NCBI RefSeq assembly: GCF_029227915.1
Contig: NC_079882.1
Span: forward strand, 29,440,001-29,504,000
Origin: Hydractinia symbiolongicarpus
Taxonomy: Eukaryota; Cnidaria; Hydrozoa; Anthoathecata; Hydractiniidae
DNA: 64,000 nt
Reading direction: 5' to 3'
The notes under the pieces are model-generated. The model made no database searches. It was not told the DNA's origin and was given only the letters and a program-made list of their open reading frames with translations. The position numbers were made by a program, and so were the translations under genes. Below are positions 36,749-49,339 of this stretch, in pieces (position 1 is the stretch's first letter; the number at the start of each line of letters is the position of its first letter).

Positions 36749-39700
36749 TCAAACAAAATAAATAATTTGGTTTACTTTTCCATTTCTAGCTGGAACAGGA
36801 TTTCTTGGTGGTACTGAAAAAGAAGCGCACAAATTTAAAAGTTAAATTCTAAACCTGACTTAGCATCTTTTCCTATTCGTGTCGACAATCGACAAATGCC
36901 GACATCTTAACAAACCACACAGGCAAATAACATTTAACGTCGAAAATTTTTGCCAACGTAAAAAAGAGAATTTCATCTGAGGATACTACTTTACTTTAGC
37001 CTCTGCTGCAGTATAATCAGATATGTCTTAAAATATTTGCAAGGTAGTTTTAACAAAACCAAAAAGAACAAAAAAGGATGTCACACAAAATTGGGCATCT
37101 TGAATCGAATTTTCTTTAATGAAGCTTAGTAAGGCGATCTTAAATCTTGTGTTTTTACACTGGGGTTATTAAGCTGAATTGGTGAAAAGGTAAACCTATG
37201 AAAATAATGCATTCCACGATTACCGGATTGAGGATTGGCAATCACTAATAAAGGAGAGAGTCACGTCAACTTTCTCGGTCTACGTGACGAAATTTTTATA
37301 GTGACAAAAATTAGGGCCGATGGAAATTTAATCTGACCAAGTTTTGACCAATAAGGTATCATAAGAAAAATGTACACACCTTGACCAGTAAAAACTGTTA
37401 AATTAAAATTACAATTTATAAAAATCTTACAAAGAGGCTTTCCTGGAGCGTGAAGTCTTCCCAAACGTTGATGCTCACTTGCAGCTATAACAGAGTCGTT
37501 GAAGAAAATTAATAATAAATTATGGACGTGACAAGTCAGCTTCTCTTACGCTGTGCGTCACGGACAAGTTTGATGGCTTTAAGCAAGTATCTTTACTGAC
37601 ATATAAAATAACGTGTGGTTGCAGAAAAGTTTAACTCAAAGATTTTTGATCTCTACACAACAAGAACATATACCCAAATGCATTAATTCTACGCAACCTC
37701 TATAAAATCAAAGAAAGAAAAGAAGCGACTCTCCTTGATGAGGTCCCTGTAAAAGTCTTCCAACTGAAAGTTGGATATTAGATTAGCACACAAGTCCTAT
37801 GCGTCCAGGCGCTTAACTGATTACGGAAGGAAAAACGGATGTGTCACGTAAGGTGTCACACCAAAATATAGGGGATATGATGACAGGTAAAGAGAAACGA
37901 CTCGAAGTAAATGAATACTCACATAAACTTAAAGCTGGTTCGCTCAATCGTTTTGCATTTCTTCTTGCTTCTTGAAACTCTTTATGTCTACTCATTGGGG
38001 ACAGATCTTGGTTTGATGTATGATGTCTCGGTTTTAACGGTAATACATCATCATATATTTCATCATCTTGACAAGAGTTCGAGGTAGGAGGAAAGTCGTA
38101 TACATCGTCTCTCTCTACCCGAGGTGAAGGTACGCTTGGCAGACGTTTTCTAGGAGGGATATCGTAAACCTCTTTTGTGGATGATAACTCAGTCTTGTTT
38201 TGCTTTGATGTATATTTTTTATCAAGAAAGGAAGGCGGGGTCTCGTATACTTCAGCAGCTGGAAAATTATTGAGCGGTGTATCATACACGTCATCAGTTG
38301 AAAACGATTTCGGTGGAGTGTCGTAAACTTCATCAGATGCAAAATGTTTCGGCGGAGTGTCGTACACTTCATCAGATGTAAGCTGTTTCGGCGGAGTGTC
38401 GTACACTTCATCATATGTAAGCTGTTTTGGCGGAATATCGTAAACTTTATCAGATACGAACTGTTTCGGCGGAGAGTCATAAATTTCACCTGATGCTAGC
38501 TGTTTCGGCGGAGAGTCGTAAATTTCATCAGGGGAGGAATGGATTGGTGGAGTATCATAGACTTCGTCAACATTAGATGTCTCACTTTCATGTTTACCTT
38601 GAAAGTCGCAAATTTCTTGCGACAAATTTTTATTCTTGCTATCAGGTGGTACATCATATATATCACCAAGATCTGCACTGGGCATTACTAAATTTGATTG
38701 CGACGATCTTGGCGGAAAATCGTAAACTTCGGAAGTCTCTTTAAATACATTTCGTTTTTCTTCTGTTTTTCGTTTCAGTTCCGAGAGAAGTGGGTTCATC
38801 ACTGGTTTGTTACTTCTTCGGCAATCAGGGGGAGGGACAGGTGGTGCGCACTAAAAGATGAAAAGACTCCAAATACCTTACCGGAAGCATTCATTACCTC
38901 AAAGAAAGTTAAGTCACAATAGATTTCAGGAATAAATATCCCAGAGGAAGGACCTCCCAACTAATTGTTCGTAATAAGAAAAAATAAAACAGTGATTATG
39001 AAGTCATCCCTCACCTGATCGTTGCTGGCGTAAACAGAACCTAAATAAAAAAAACATGCATGTTCTCTTTATGTCGTGGTTACATGAACCATATTAAATT
39101 TCATTTTAATCTGCTCACAGAAGAGTCGGATATATATTGTCTTGATATTATTCATATTCAGATTTCCTTCAAATCAAAAGAATATGTGAATTTGTGAGAA
39201 TATCCAGTCTCCAAGAAGGTCTAAAAAGTTTCAAGAATAGTGACTTTCCAAACCAGTTTTTTTTTGTTAGGTTGTCATTTTGTCTTATTGATAACATACC
39301 TCTGCTGTCGTTACTTGCTGAACTCACTGCACTGTCAGAACTGTAGACACTCTGCTTGTCAAAAGGTATGTTTGACCGACCTAAAGGTAAAACATAACAT
39401 GTGGTTTTCATAAGTAAACTTAACATGTGGTTTTCATAAGTAAACTTAACATGTGGTTTTCATAAGTAAACTTAACATGTGGTTTTCATAATTAAACTTA
39501 CTTTGATAATAAAATGTTTTTATGCAATTTTTCATGGACGAAAAATTAAGCGTTTAAAAAAAAGTAAAGCATGTCGCCATTGTCTGCCATGGCATGACGT
39601 CATTGCTTGACATCGCATGACGTCATTGCTTGACATCGCATGACGTCATTGCTTGACATCGCATGACGTCATTGCTTGACATCACATGACGTCATTGCTT

Positions 39701-42700
39701 GACGATTAGTATCAGATGACATCATTGATTATCATCACTTTAACAACTAAACCTACTGTTACTACTTTCTCTTCTGCTCGAGTACATTTCTTCGTATAAT
39801 TCATTATCTGCTTCAGAGATATCTTGATAGATATCCAAATTTTTTACTTCAATGTATCGATCGTAAATTTCCCCTGACATCTGTTCGTAGACCTCGTCTG
39901 CCATATTTGATTGTACGTCACTATATTTTTCGGTATGTTGTGCATCCGACTAAAAGAAAAAACATATTACACCCTAATATGAAATCATTTTTAATCCATC
40001 AAAACTCTGTTTCTGTGACCGAAGGTTTGAGGTGCTAAGGAAATACACCTAAAGTAATGTCCTCCATGGTTGGGGGGTAAAACATTATTTTATACCACGG
40101 ACTCTCTAAAGTGTCTTTTTTAAATACAAGCAAAGATAAGCAAAGATTTGAAAACATCGACACTTGTAAGGTGGCTTCTGCAAAGCATAACATGAAATTC
40201 GTATTTTACTAGCTTCATTATTAATTTTTTCTCGTTAGAAGAGATTTTCTAATTCAACAAATGTCATCCTTTTTTCAATTTCACTGTCCTTTCGAAACTG
40301 AATTTTTTTTCAAAAAATTAACGAACCATCATAACGAAAATGATTTACAACTAGAAAGTTAATATAGGCTTGATTTTATTTAAATTACGTGGAATTAAAA
40401 AACAAGAAATCAATCTTTCTTTCATTAACAACCTACCTATGTCATTTAGACAGCATGAAAGTGGTTAAATGATTTCAAAGCAGAGGGCTTTAATAAAATA
40501 CTATACGGCTAAGTGTTTTGAAAAAATTATACATTGATTATCGGAAATCCTAACTTGAATTAAAGGATACCTCCTGCGAAAAATAAAGTTAAATGCATAT
40601 AAAAGAACTTGAACTAGGATTTTAAATATATATTTTTTTAAATTATTGAATGGTTCTTTAGGATTTGAACTCAGAAGATTCACTAATTATGCATGATGTC
40701 ATGGGTATGCTCTGCGAGGGTGTCATATTTAACATTTTTTACAAGCCATATAGAGTTTAAAATGTTTTCTGGTCGTTCACTTTGACGCGTTTTGAACATT
40801 TTACATAAATTTCAATATTTAGTTACCATAATTATGCTCAATGCTAACTCATGACGTCATAATTTCGCATAATTAGCGCAACTTTTAAGACAAATATCTC
40901 GAGAACGGATAAAGATTTTTCAAAAAAATAAAAAGATTTCTAGAGAACTTTTAAAGATCTTTCATATTTGCTCAACTTTATTTTTCGTAGGAGGTAATCT
41001 TTAAGTTAAAGGTAACAAAATTAGCATAGTTAGAAAATTGAAGTATCATTACGATTGAAACAGAAAAAAATAACGTAAAAAAGTGGTAACCCACGTTGCT
41101 TTTATGAGTCATTAAGATTTGTGAAGCTTACCAATATTTGAGACAGGTGATTATTTCCATATAATTCTGCAAGTTGGCTCGGAACAAGTCCATCAACATT
41201 TGTAATGTTTAGAGCTTCATTAGAACCAGGCATGTCAAGCAGCGTTACACATAACCTCACAAGATTGTATCGCGCAGCAAAATGAAGTAACGTTGGAATT
41301 CTCAATGAACTAAAAACTATAAAAATGAAGAAAAACTATTATTTCTTCTCATTGTAGAACTTAAATATTTTTTTCTCGCTCAACCTTCATCAAGGTGGAC
41401 GCAAATTTACAATTTTTGGAGGTTTTAAGTTTAAGGATCAAAATTAAGGACAAAGCACTGTAAAGCGTATAAAAACAATTCAATATTGTGAAACATTTTA
41501 ACAATTTGGTTAACCTTTCCTAACATACCTACTATTGTCAAAACATGAAAATTTTAGGAGGAATAAAGATTTTTAGTCCTTATTTTAGGTTGTTTAGGAA
41601 ATTCTAGGAACCTTCTTATATATTTTAGGTTATTTAGGAGATTGGAGTGACCAACCTGTTAATAAAATAACCAAGTTTGAAATTGAGGCCTAAAAACACA
41701 AGCCATACTTATGACTTTGATAATTTATTAAACTTTAAATGTAGTTCACAAACTTCTCCTTATTTGATAGAAGCAGTAGGACTGTCAAATTTCCTCGCTT
41801 ATTTTTATTCAAATATAGCTAACTTTAAAGTATCACAAACCTGTACTTTCAGTGTGATCTCTTTTTTCTTTCAACAAATTGAAGTTAGATGGTATGTTCG
41901 TCTTTAATGCATGTTCCAACTTGAAATCAATTGCAACTGAGTCAGTTTCACTCATGTTATAAGCACTTGCTATAAATGATAATGGTTCTGATGCTGTATC
42001 CAGAAGCTGTTGTACTATTTCAATTTTTGAATTGAAAACAAATGGTTTGTGATATGTGCACAACAAGCTTTGTGTTGGTCCATAATGAATTGCAATGTCT
42101 GCATTTCCTACAGGAAAATTACCTACAAAAAAAACCAGGAAGTTAAAATAGTAGCAATAAAAATGTATGCAACAAAACAGTTTAATTATGTATTTTTAAT
42201 AGTTTAGAACTAAAATTATTACAATTGTCGTAATCTATATCTTCGATAGTAACTTGCACATAGTAACCTGCACATAGTAACTTGCACTTAGTAACTTGCA
42301 TATAGTAACTTGCACATAGTAACCTACACATAGTAACTTGCACTTAGTAACTTGCATATAGTAACTTGCACATAGTAACCTGCACATAGTAACTTGCACA
42401 TAGTAACTTGCACATAGTAACCTGCACATAGTAACTTGCACATAGTAACTTGCACATAGTAACTTGCACATAGTAACCTACACATAGTAACTTGCACTTA
42501 GTAACTTACACATAGTAACTTGCACTTAGTAACTTGCATATAGTAACTTGCACATAGTAACCTGCACATAGTAACTTGCACATAGTAACTTGCACATAGT
42601 AACCTGCACATAGTAACTTGCACTTAGTAACTTGCATATAGTAACTTGCACATAGTAACCTGCACATAGTAACTTGCACATAGTAACTTGCACATAGTAA

Positions 42701-43667
42701 CCTGCACATAGTAACTTGCACATAGTAACTTGCATTTAGTAAACTTGCACATAGTAACTGCAATCCTGGTCAAAATATTATGAGACAAAATACCATGTTT
42801 TTGTACTCGATACATGAAAGTTAAGCTTGTCAACGTAGATGGAAGACTTAGAATTCAAAAAGAATTTTGAATAATTCTTGCTGATGATAGAATGTCTAAT
42901 TTTCCTGAGTTTTTTTAGTGTAGTTTAGACTGTTTTATAAGGCAGATACATCACAAAGTGCATTTTAAATGCTGTTTGCCTGATCTATGCATCTACAAAA
43001 CTGAGGCTTTCAGAACCCACCAGCTGTGAGGTGATGGCCAGTTGACTGATTGTGGCCAAATATGGCACATACAATGAAAGGAAACTCATTACAAGTTTAA
43101 CAAATTATGTAAAGTTTCTTCTGTTATGTAGGGATGTTAATAAATCCAAATTTAAAATCAATTTTTAGTCAGACAAATATTTAAATAACATAGAGTAAGC
43201 ATTTAACCCAGACCTCTAAATTTGTATACCGTTAACAATCATGGAAAATTTTCTACATGGAGGACTATTTGTTGTTTTTAAACCTTAAAAAGTACACTAT
43301 TTGAAATAGACATTTAATAGAAGTCACCTTAAAATGGCAACAAAATTATTCTATACTCTGCAGTGGGGACTACAGGTTTAAAAAGAAATAAAATCTAAGA
43401 AACTTACCTGGTGTAACAAATGATAATGCATTTGGACTTATTTTTTCACCTCGTACAAATGTTTTTTTAAATGAGCAGGAAAACTTTATGTAGACGTCAT
43501 TCTGTTCTGGTAAAGGGGAACTGAGAACTATTGCACACGTTTGTTGAAGCTGCAAGAGAAGCGAAACATTCCATACAAAACATGACATGTACAAATTTAA
43601 AAATTACACAAAATAATTATACTTACATCACATGGAACTGAGTTGGGAGTTAACAGCAAAATTCGAC
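36749..43667 (-). CDS. PIK3AP1-like: BCAP/BANK1/Dof-like signalling adaptor with a YDxPP array (N-terminus not found)
   Basis: Proteins of this family carry TIR, DBB and ankyrin domains plus tyrosine motifs, and couple receptors to PI3K (BCAP, BANK1) or FGF signalling (Dof). Minus-strand exons, all phase-consistent: 43667-43627, 43549-43408, 42122-41841, 41316-41132, 39949-39763, 39380-39300, 39040-39015 (26 bp), 38850-37923, 37484-37431 and 36813-36776. The last may read through to a stop at 36749-36751, giving about 660 residues. The first three exons encode the DBB region (NDVYIKFSCSFKK, IVQQLLDTASEPLSFIASA, ALKTNIPSNFNLL). The fourth encodes ankyrin repeats (IPTLLHFAARYNLVRLCVTL). The fifth has two YxxM motifs for p85 SH2 domains (YEQM, YEEM). 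The large exon has about a dozen YDxPP motifs. The tail is proline-rich (PPRNPVPARNG). The first exon needs an upstream phase-1 partner; a TIR-domain exon was not found. Confidence 0.85.
38257..38562 (-). repeat. 39-bp coding repeat encoding YDTPP units
   Basis: Within the adaptor's large exon, eight consecutive 13-residue units of the form DEVYDTPPKQLTS follow each other without indels. Changes are concentrated in the linker and the +2 position (S, I or T). The last units are more diverged (YDTPL, YETPP). Tandem duplication of a 39-bp block explains the array. Confidence 0.9.
39390..39500 (+). repeat. 26-bp tandem repeat in an adaptor intron
   Basis: About four copies of a unit containing TTAACATGTGGTTTTCATAA, nearly identical, lie in the intron just upstream of the 81-bp exon (minus-strand sense). 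Confidence 0.9.
39592..39706 (+). repeat. 23-bp repeat with five CRE palindromes
   Basis: TGACGTCA, the full CREB/ATF consensus, occurs at 39595, 39618, 39641, 39664 and 39687, exactly 23 bp apart, within the repeat GCATGACGTCATTGCTTGAC. A sixth, mutated site follows near 39716. It lies in an intron of the adaptor gene. Binding is not shown; it may simply be a minisatellite. Confidence 0.85.
42249..42764 (+). repeat. 14-bp minisatellite (ACTTGCACATAGTA)n
   Basis: About 36 copies of a 14-bp unit, with variants at three positions (C/T, A/T, C/A), fill 0.5 kb of the intron between the second and third recognised adaptor exons. The long minus-strand open frames here are artefacts of the repeat. 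Confidence 0.95.
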
Positions 43668-44658
43668 CTATTGTGAATAAGAGCATAACTTTAAATCTAT
43701 TGCTAACTTTAATACCACCCCTAGACAAAACAAACTTATGTTATTGTAGAACTAGATGGGCTAGAGGATTCTTGCGCTCTATGGTGCTCTCCTCAACAAA
43801 TCCTATCAAATCCCATGTCTGAGACCAAAATTGATTTATTTCTTTAAATCTGGGCCACCTTGCCCACTTTGAGAACACTTGGTTATTGTTGCATTGCAAA
43901 ACCTTTAAAAACCGATATCTGCCTTACTATAAGTCAAATGTGCATGCACGATCCTATACATTAAATTGGTCAGCATTTTAAGCTCTATCCAATTAAGGCA
44001 GTGTGTTAACTTTGAATAATTTTTGTTGACGTAAACTTGGATAATTGTTTTCTTCCACAGTAATGAGGTTTTTTCCACTGGCCATTTAACTATAGTAGTC
44101 AGAAAATACAAAATTAATTCAATTTATTATTAGTCAAGGTTTTTTATTAAAGCTTCACTCACTGCAAAGTGGCCATTTTTCTGTTTACATTGTCCTGCTC
44201 AGCAAAAATAAGAAAAAACAAAACATTGTTTCCTAGTATTAATAATTTGAATAAGCACCTTAATATTAACATCACTGTCTTGGCTTTACACTATTAAAAC
44301 CATTGGTTAAGATCCCAGAACATCTTAAAAGCAGTTTCCTCCACTTAAAATGTTTTTTGGTGTACAGTTATTAACAGGTTAACTGGAGTTTGCATTAAAA
44401 TGTATATGTTGCTATATGTTCATTTTGTTTTCAATATATATGTTATATGTGGGTGTTTCGTTGTTCTTTGTGGTGTATCCTGCAATTTGTCCTTTATGGA
44501 CTTAATTTTTTTTGGTCTCAAGCAATCAGCAATTCCTGTCTTAATACTATTGAATATTATTTTATTACTTATATATTTATTTTTTTTTTGTATATCCTGC
44601 AAATTTAACTGATTTATATATCATGCCTATTACTATATAGATTATATAGATTACGTTA
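43668..44658. other. Stretch upstream of the recognised adaptor exons
   Basis: This should be the adaptor intron leading to its missing N-terminal exons. I find no TIR-domain exon on the minus strand here or, with confidence, further right. No other feature is supported. Confidence 0.3.
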
Positions 44659-45150
44659 TCTATATAATAATACGCCAGTTCTGTCTGTCTGTGACTTTTG
44701 CAAAGTGGATAACATTTCTTAGATAAAGTCTATAAAACATCACCTATAAATTTGTTCTGTGAATTACCAAAATTTGACGTTAAAGCAATGTTGACGTCAA
44801 AGGAAAGTATATTATAAGATTAGTGAAGCCATTGCATTGTACTTTTAAATTTAAGGCTAAAAAACTTGGAAACGGGTGGAAATAACTTGGAAACGGGTGG
44901 AAATAACTGACGTCATCTCCTGTGTGGGAAACTAGGGACTACCTGAGACCAATTTGGGTAAGTTTCCCAAACTCGGATCACCGAATCCGTTTCGGAATGG
45001 ATGGGTTAATGACGTCATCAAAAAACTTTTAAATCCTAATATCTCTGTATCCGTTTGTCAAAAGTATACAAACCTATACATTTTCTTGATCATCGTTTCA
45101 AGATCTATATGATGAAGGCAACAGATATACATATTTCAGAAAAAATTTTT
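44659..45150 (+). mobile_element. Helitron-like element, 3' truncated
   Basis: It starts at an A|T junction with TCTATATAATAATACGCC and CTGTCTGTCTGTGAC. Internal blocks (GGAAACGGGTGGAAATAACT, TTTTCTTGATCATCGTTTC) match its relatives. The 3' hairpin and CTAG are absent, so the right limit is approximate. An 18-bp block near 44870 is duplicated. Confidence 0.7.
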
Positions 45151-47883
45151 TACCAGTAACTGCTTTCTGTTACTTAATTGTAGACATGGACAAAGTCAAG
45201 AAGACTGAAAGATTATCAAAGGTATCAAAGGTAAGGTATCTTGTTTTTAGCTTATATGATTCTTTGTGTAGTGGTAAGTTTTCAACAGTGTATTGCCACA
45301 GAGCGGTCTTTTTCCAACTAAATTTATATCAAATATATGTTACCTCAGTAAATTCCTCTTTGTAACTTTCAGCTTGTTGTTGTTGTTGATGAATAAATTT
45401 ACTTTAGCTATTCTTGGATCCAGAAAAACATCATCAAATTTTTAAAAAGGAAACAAAAGACATTTAACAAAACGAGTGGTATATTTTGATCATTAGAACC
45501 AAATTTAATGTAATTTAAAGTTGTTAAATTTTATATAAGAGTTTTATCATAATATTCACTGCAGTTAATTTATGTAATTATTTCAAGCGTGTTATCTCGG
45601 ACCTGAGAACTGCTACTGCTATACTCTAGGCATCATGATTTTAAAATTTAAAGCTATCTAGTTATTCCAGTAAGTAAGTAAATAAGTAAGTAATATATTT
45701 TTCCTGTGATAGAAGCTATACAAACTTTCCTTATAGATATTACATACGAAGGTTATTATTTACTTTGACCGCACCTTACAGAGGTAAACCAATAGAAATA
45801 GCATGGCTGAAGGGACTATGGAAACCTTTGACATGGAGGAAAGGATACACACAAACCAGCAAGCAACACCATAGTGTAAAGTGAAAACTGAGAGTAGTGA
45901 CTGGACCCAATAGGAATCATGCCTGATGAGTAAAAATGATTTATGAATGAAATACGTACCAATGGATACTGTGACTCTGTGGTCAGTTAGGAATAATTAT
46001 TTAAGAACTGTTTAACAAAGTATTTCATTGGGATTTTGACAGTGCCCAGAAAATTTTTTAAGTGATTTTGCGTAGAGTTTCAATCATTAACGCACTTAAG
46101 AGATTTCTCACCATAGAAAGTTGTATTAAAAATGGTAAAATCATATTGTTTTGGATTATCTGGGTTGATTTTCGCAGGATTTATTGGCAGGAAGAATAAA
46201 TTCATCAAGGACATTAGACAGCTGCTCATCCACAAAAATCGTGGACAAAAAGAAAATTTAAGATAGTTACATAGTCGCAAACTCTTAGGATGTTTGATAG
46301 TTTAAATAGTGGCTTGGGAGATTCATATCATTTTAAATGTGCTTGTTTTGAAAAGATTGAATTTTCAACTTTGGGTTATTCTTACTATGACACCATTATC
46401 TTACTATGTATCCAACATATTAAGTGTGATTGAAAAATGGCATAAAAATATTTAGTAAAATGAGTAAATCTAGTTGTAATGGCAAACTGTCGTTAGCATA
46501 GCAATGGCTCTACAACAAGGGCATTTACGTGTAGTGTTCATCAAGAATTACACTAAGGTACGTGGTGGAATGTTTAGGAATGACATTTTGTCCACTTAAC
46601 CTGAAATTGAGACGCATTCTGATAGTTTTTCAGTTGGTTTAAAAAATAATTATGTAGCTAAATAGTAAGAGTATATAGTAAAGAAAACAATTATACTTAC
46701 ACGGTCGTTTTTCTATCGATCTTGTTCTAGGAGAATGCATTATATAGTGTCATAGAATTGATGAAATAATTGTATACTGCCGTATTTGTCATCGTTCACT
46801 TAAAGTTAAAGCTTTTTGTGATTTCTCACAGCTAGCCTTTCTCTCGGTCCGCAAGAAATAATCCACCGAAGTTATGTAAACAACATGCCACAATGATGAC
46901 AATGATGCGCCATAACATCAATAAAACCAACGGAGGGCAACGAAATTTGACTGAGTTTTCAGAAAGGCTCTCTCTCAAGCCAAAGCACTAATAGTCCTTA
47001 TCTCTCCCAGGCATTTTTTATTCGTTTAAATTTTGTAAATTACAATCCATATTCTGTAAATTGCAAGCCATAATGCCATGTTCCCACGTTTCCATGTTTT
47101 TCCATAGTAGTTTGAAACTTGCATGTCACTCTTTGTTTGCAGCATGATGTAGTACTTATTTTCAACTGGGAGAATTGACAAAGTACTCCAATGTACGGTC
47201 ATTTTATTTCTTATTGGGTTACACTATGAATTTAAAAGTTAGGTAAAACAAGAATTGGTCGAAATAAACCACTGTACTGGCGTGTTTATGTGGTGTCCGT
47301 GTTAACATTACTATAAGAATTTTCCATCCTAAAAAAGGGATTTTCACGAATTGGACGGCGAATTCACCCGCGAAATGTATCTGATTATGCACAGTTTTGT
47401 TTGTTTTGACTTTGCTTAAAAAATTTACTTCAACGAAAAGTAGAAACAGTTCCTACTTTTTAGTGAAGAAATACTCCGCTGCAAACTTGGAAAAAAGCGT
47501 TACTAAGAGGAATTCAAAAAAACTGTTTTGTTTCTGATACTGAGACAAGCGTTTACATTCTGTGTTTTAGTTTCGATACATGTTTTTTGTTTCTCCTGGA
47601 GATCAAAAAGATATTTCGCAGTTAATTCGCTGTCAAAGTTGTTTCGTTAAAATCCGTCTTAACACCATCTTCTTCCATAATGTTTTCTTAAAATATCTAA
47701 TTGTTTGACTTTCGATTTCACATTGGGCTTAACGACGTTCCCATCAAGTATTTATTTTACAAATTTGCAAATAAGCTTATTACTTTGATCTAAGTATTTA
47801 CGGGTGTTAAAAGAGTGAGAGCCGAACGTTATATAATGGTCATATAATCATATAATGGTTGTCAGAATAGGGTCCCGGTAACA
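45151..47883. other. Gene-less stretch between Helitron relics
   Basis: No established gene is visible. Two weak exon-like starts with good donors occur on the plus strand (45186-45230 and 46504-46557). The second could splice to 46731-46769 for a 30-codon frame. Neither matches a family I know. Confidence 0.3.
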
Positions 47884-48039
47884 TGTGACAACTATATAGA
47901 AGGTTTCAACAAGTCATTAAAGACAAACGACCAACCACTGATTGCTTCCGGATTATTTTTGTGTGACAACTATATAGAAGGTTTCAACAAGTCATTAAAG
48001 ACAAACGACCAACCACTGATTGCTTCCGGATTATTTTTG
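47884..48039 (+). repeat. 78-bp tandem duplication
   Basis: The block starting TGTGACAACTATATAGAAGG is repeated immediately, with no visible change, so the duplication is recent or an assembly artefact. Confidence 0.9.
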
Positions 48040-48313
48040 TGTTTTTAACGCAAAATCTGCAAAAATTAATCCATTGTAGCAATCTCAAACCTAGAGCTCT
48101 ATGAGATTAAAACAAGGTTTATCTCAAAGAGCTCTGGGGTCGAAAATGCCATTGTGGGTACTTCCCTCGCTAGAACCTACACTCTAAACACGGAAGTTAA
48201 AAAAATTAATATATTTTTATGTGCTTAAAAGATATAAAAATATGTAGTAGTTTGCCCGCCAGTATTGTAGGTTACTTGCGTGGTTTTAATTGTAGGATAT
48301 CTTGCTTTCAACT

Positions 48314-48367
48314 TGTATGTTTGTATGTTTCATGCCTTCACTAGGGCATGAAACATACAAACATACA
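48314..48367. repeat. Perfect 23-bp hairpin
   Basis: TGTATGTTTGTATGTTTCAT (plus GCC) pairs perfectly with the sequence at 48345-48367 around an 8-base loop. It lies just left of a Helitron relic. It resembles a small foldback; no following U-tract suggests a terminator. Confidence 0.9.
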
Positions 48368-48404
48368 CAAAGCGCTCCTTAGCATGGGAATGCATTTCCA
48401 TATT

Positions 48405-48807
48405 AACTTACGCGAAACGGACGGGTCGAAACTTCACTAACTGACGTCATCTAAAAACCTTCAAGCCTTAATATCTCCGCAACCGTTTGTAAGAAGTACA
48501 TAATCCTATACATTTTCTTGATCAGCGTTTCAAGATCTATACGATGAAGGCAACAGGTATAAAAATTTCTAAAAAAAAATATTTAGTATTTTAGCAGGTC
48601 TTCTCATTAACCGCTCATCAAAAGCACATGATCATATACATTTTCTTGATCAGCAGTTTAAGCTCTACACATTATAGGCAACGAATAAACTAAATTTCGC
48701 CAATTTTTTTGTATCTGCACTGCTGTCGTCAGCAAAAAACTTAAAACAACCTATTTTTCCATTTTCCTTCTGCCTAAGTGGATTTCTCCACGGGCTTTAT
48801 CAACTAG
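48405..48807 (+). mobile_element. Helitron-like element, 5' truncated
   Basis: Internal blocks shared with 3283-4019 lead into a 3' end with GTGGATTTCTCCAC hairpin and terminal CTAG at 48804-48807. The next element begins at the very next base, TCTTATAATAATAC, so the two are head to tail. Confidence 0.75.
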
Positions 48808-49339
48808 TCTTATAATAATACAGAGACTGTGTCTGTCCGTCACAGGCAAAGTGGATGTGTTGATTTTCCTTTGATGTTACCGAAAAATGCATGTCTTAAA
48901 TGTTAAATTTTCTGACGTTACGGCGCGACTTCAATAACACTACTTTTACTTTTATAATAAATAAATGAAGCCATTACATTGCACCTAAAACTTAGAGGCT
49001 AAATAACTTGGAAAGGAGATGGTGACGTCAATGATTTTTCACCGCGTGGGTAACTAGGGACCACCTAGGACCAATTTGTGTAATTTTCTCAAACCTGGGT
49101 CCCCAAATCCGTTTCGGAATGGACGGGTTGATGACGTCATCACAAATCATTTAAACCACCATATCTCCATAACCGTTTGTCAAAAGTTTATGATCCTATA
49201 CATTTTCTTGATCAGCGTTTAATACAAGTTTCTAAAAAATAATTTTGTGTTTTCGCGGATCTTTGCTGCCGTCGGCATAATTTTTAAACCCTTATATATC
49301 ATTAACCGTTCATCAAAATCACATGATCACATACATTCT

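Noticed and set aside
38115-38678. Minus-strand frames rich in LRRNS repeats
   Set aside because: They are the alternative frame of the YDxPP repeat exon, whose own frame is continuous with spliced neighbours.
42235-42833. Several long minus-strand open frames with repeated cysteine-tyrosine motifs
   Set aside because: They are read-through of the 14-bp minisatellite in different frames; the period is not a multiple of three, so each frame yields a 14-residue repeat.
46080-46280. Minus-strand 66-codon frame with a protein-like segment in another frame (LDEFILPANKS)
   Set aside because: The plausible residues lie in two frames and match no family I can name; not enough to call a gene or the missing TIR exon.
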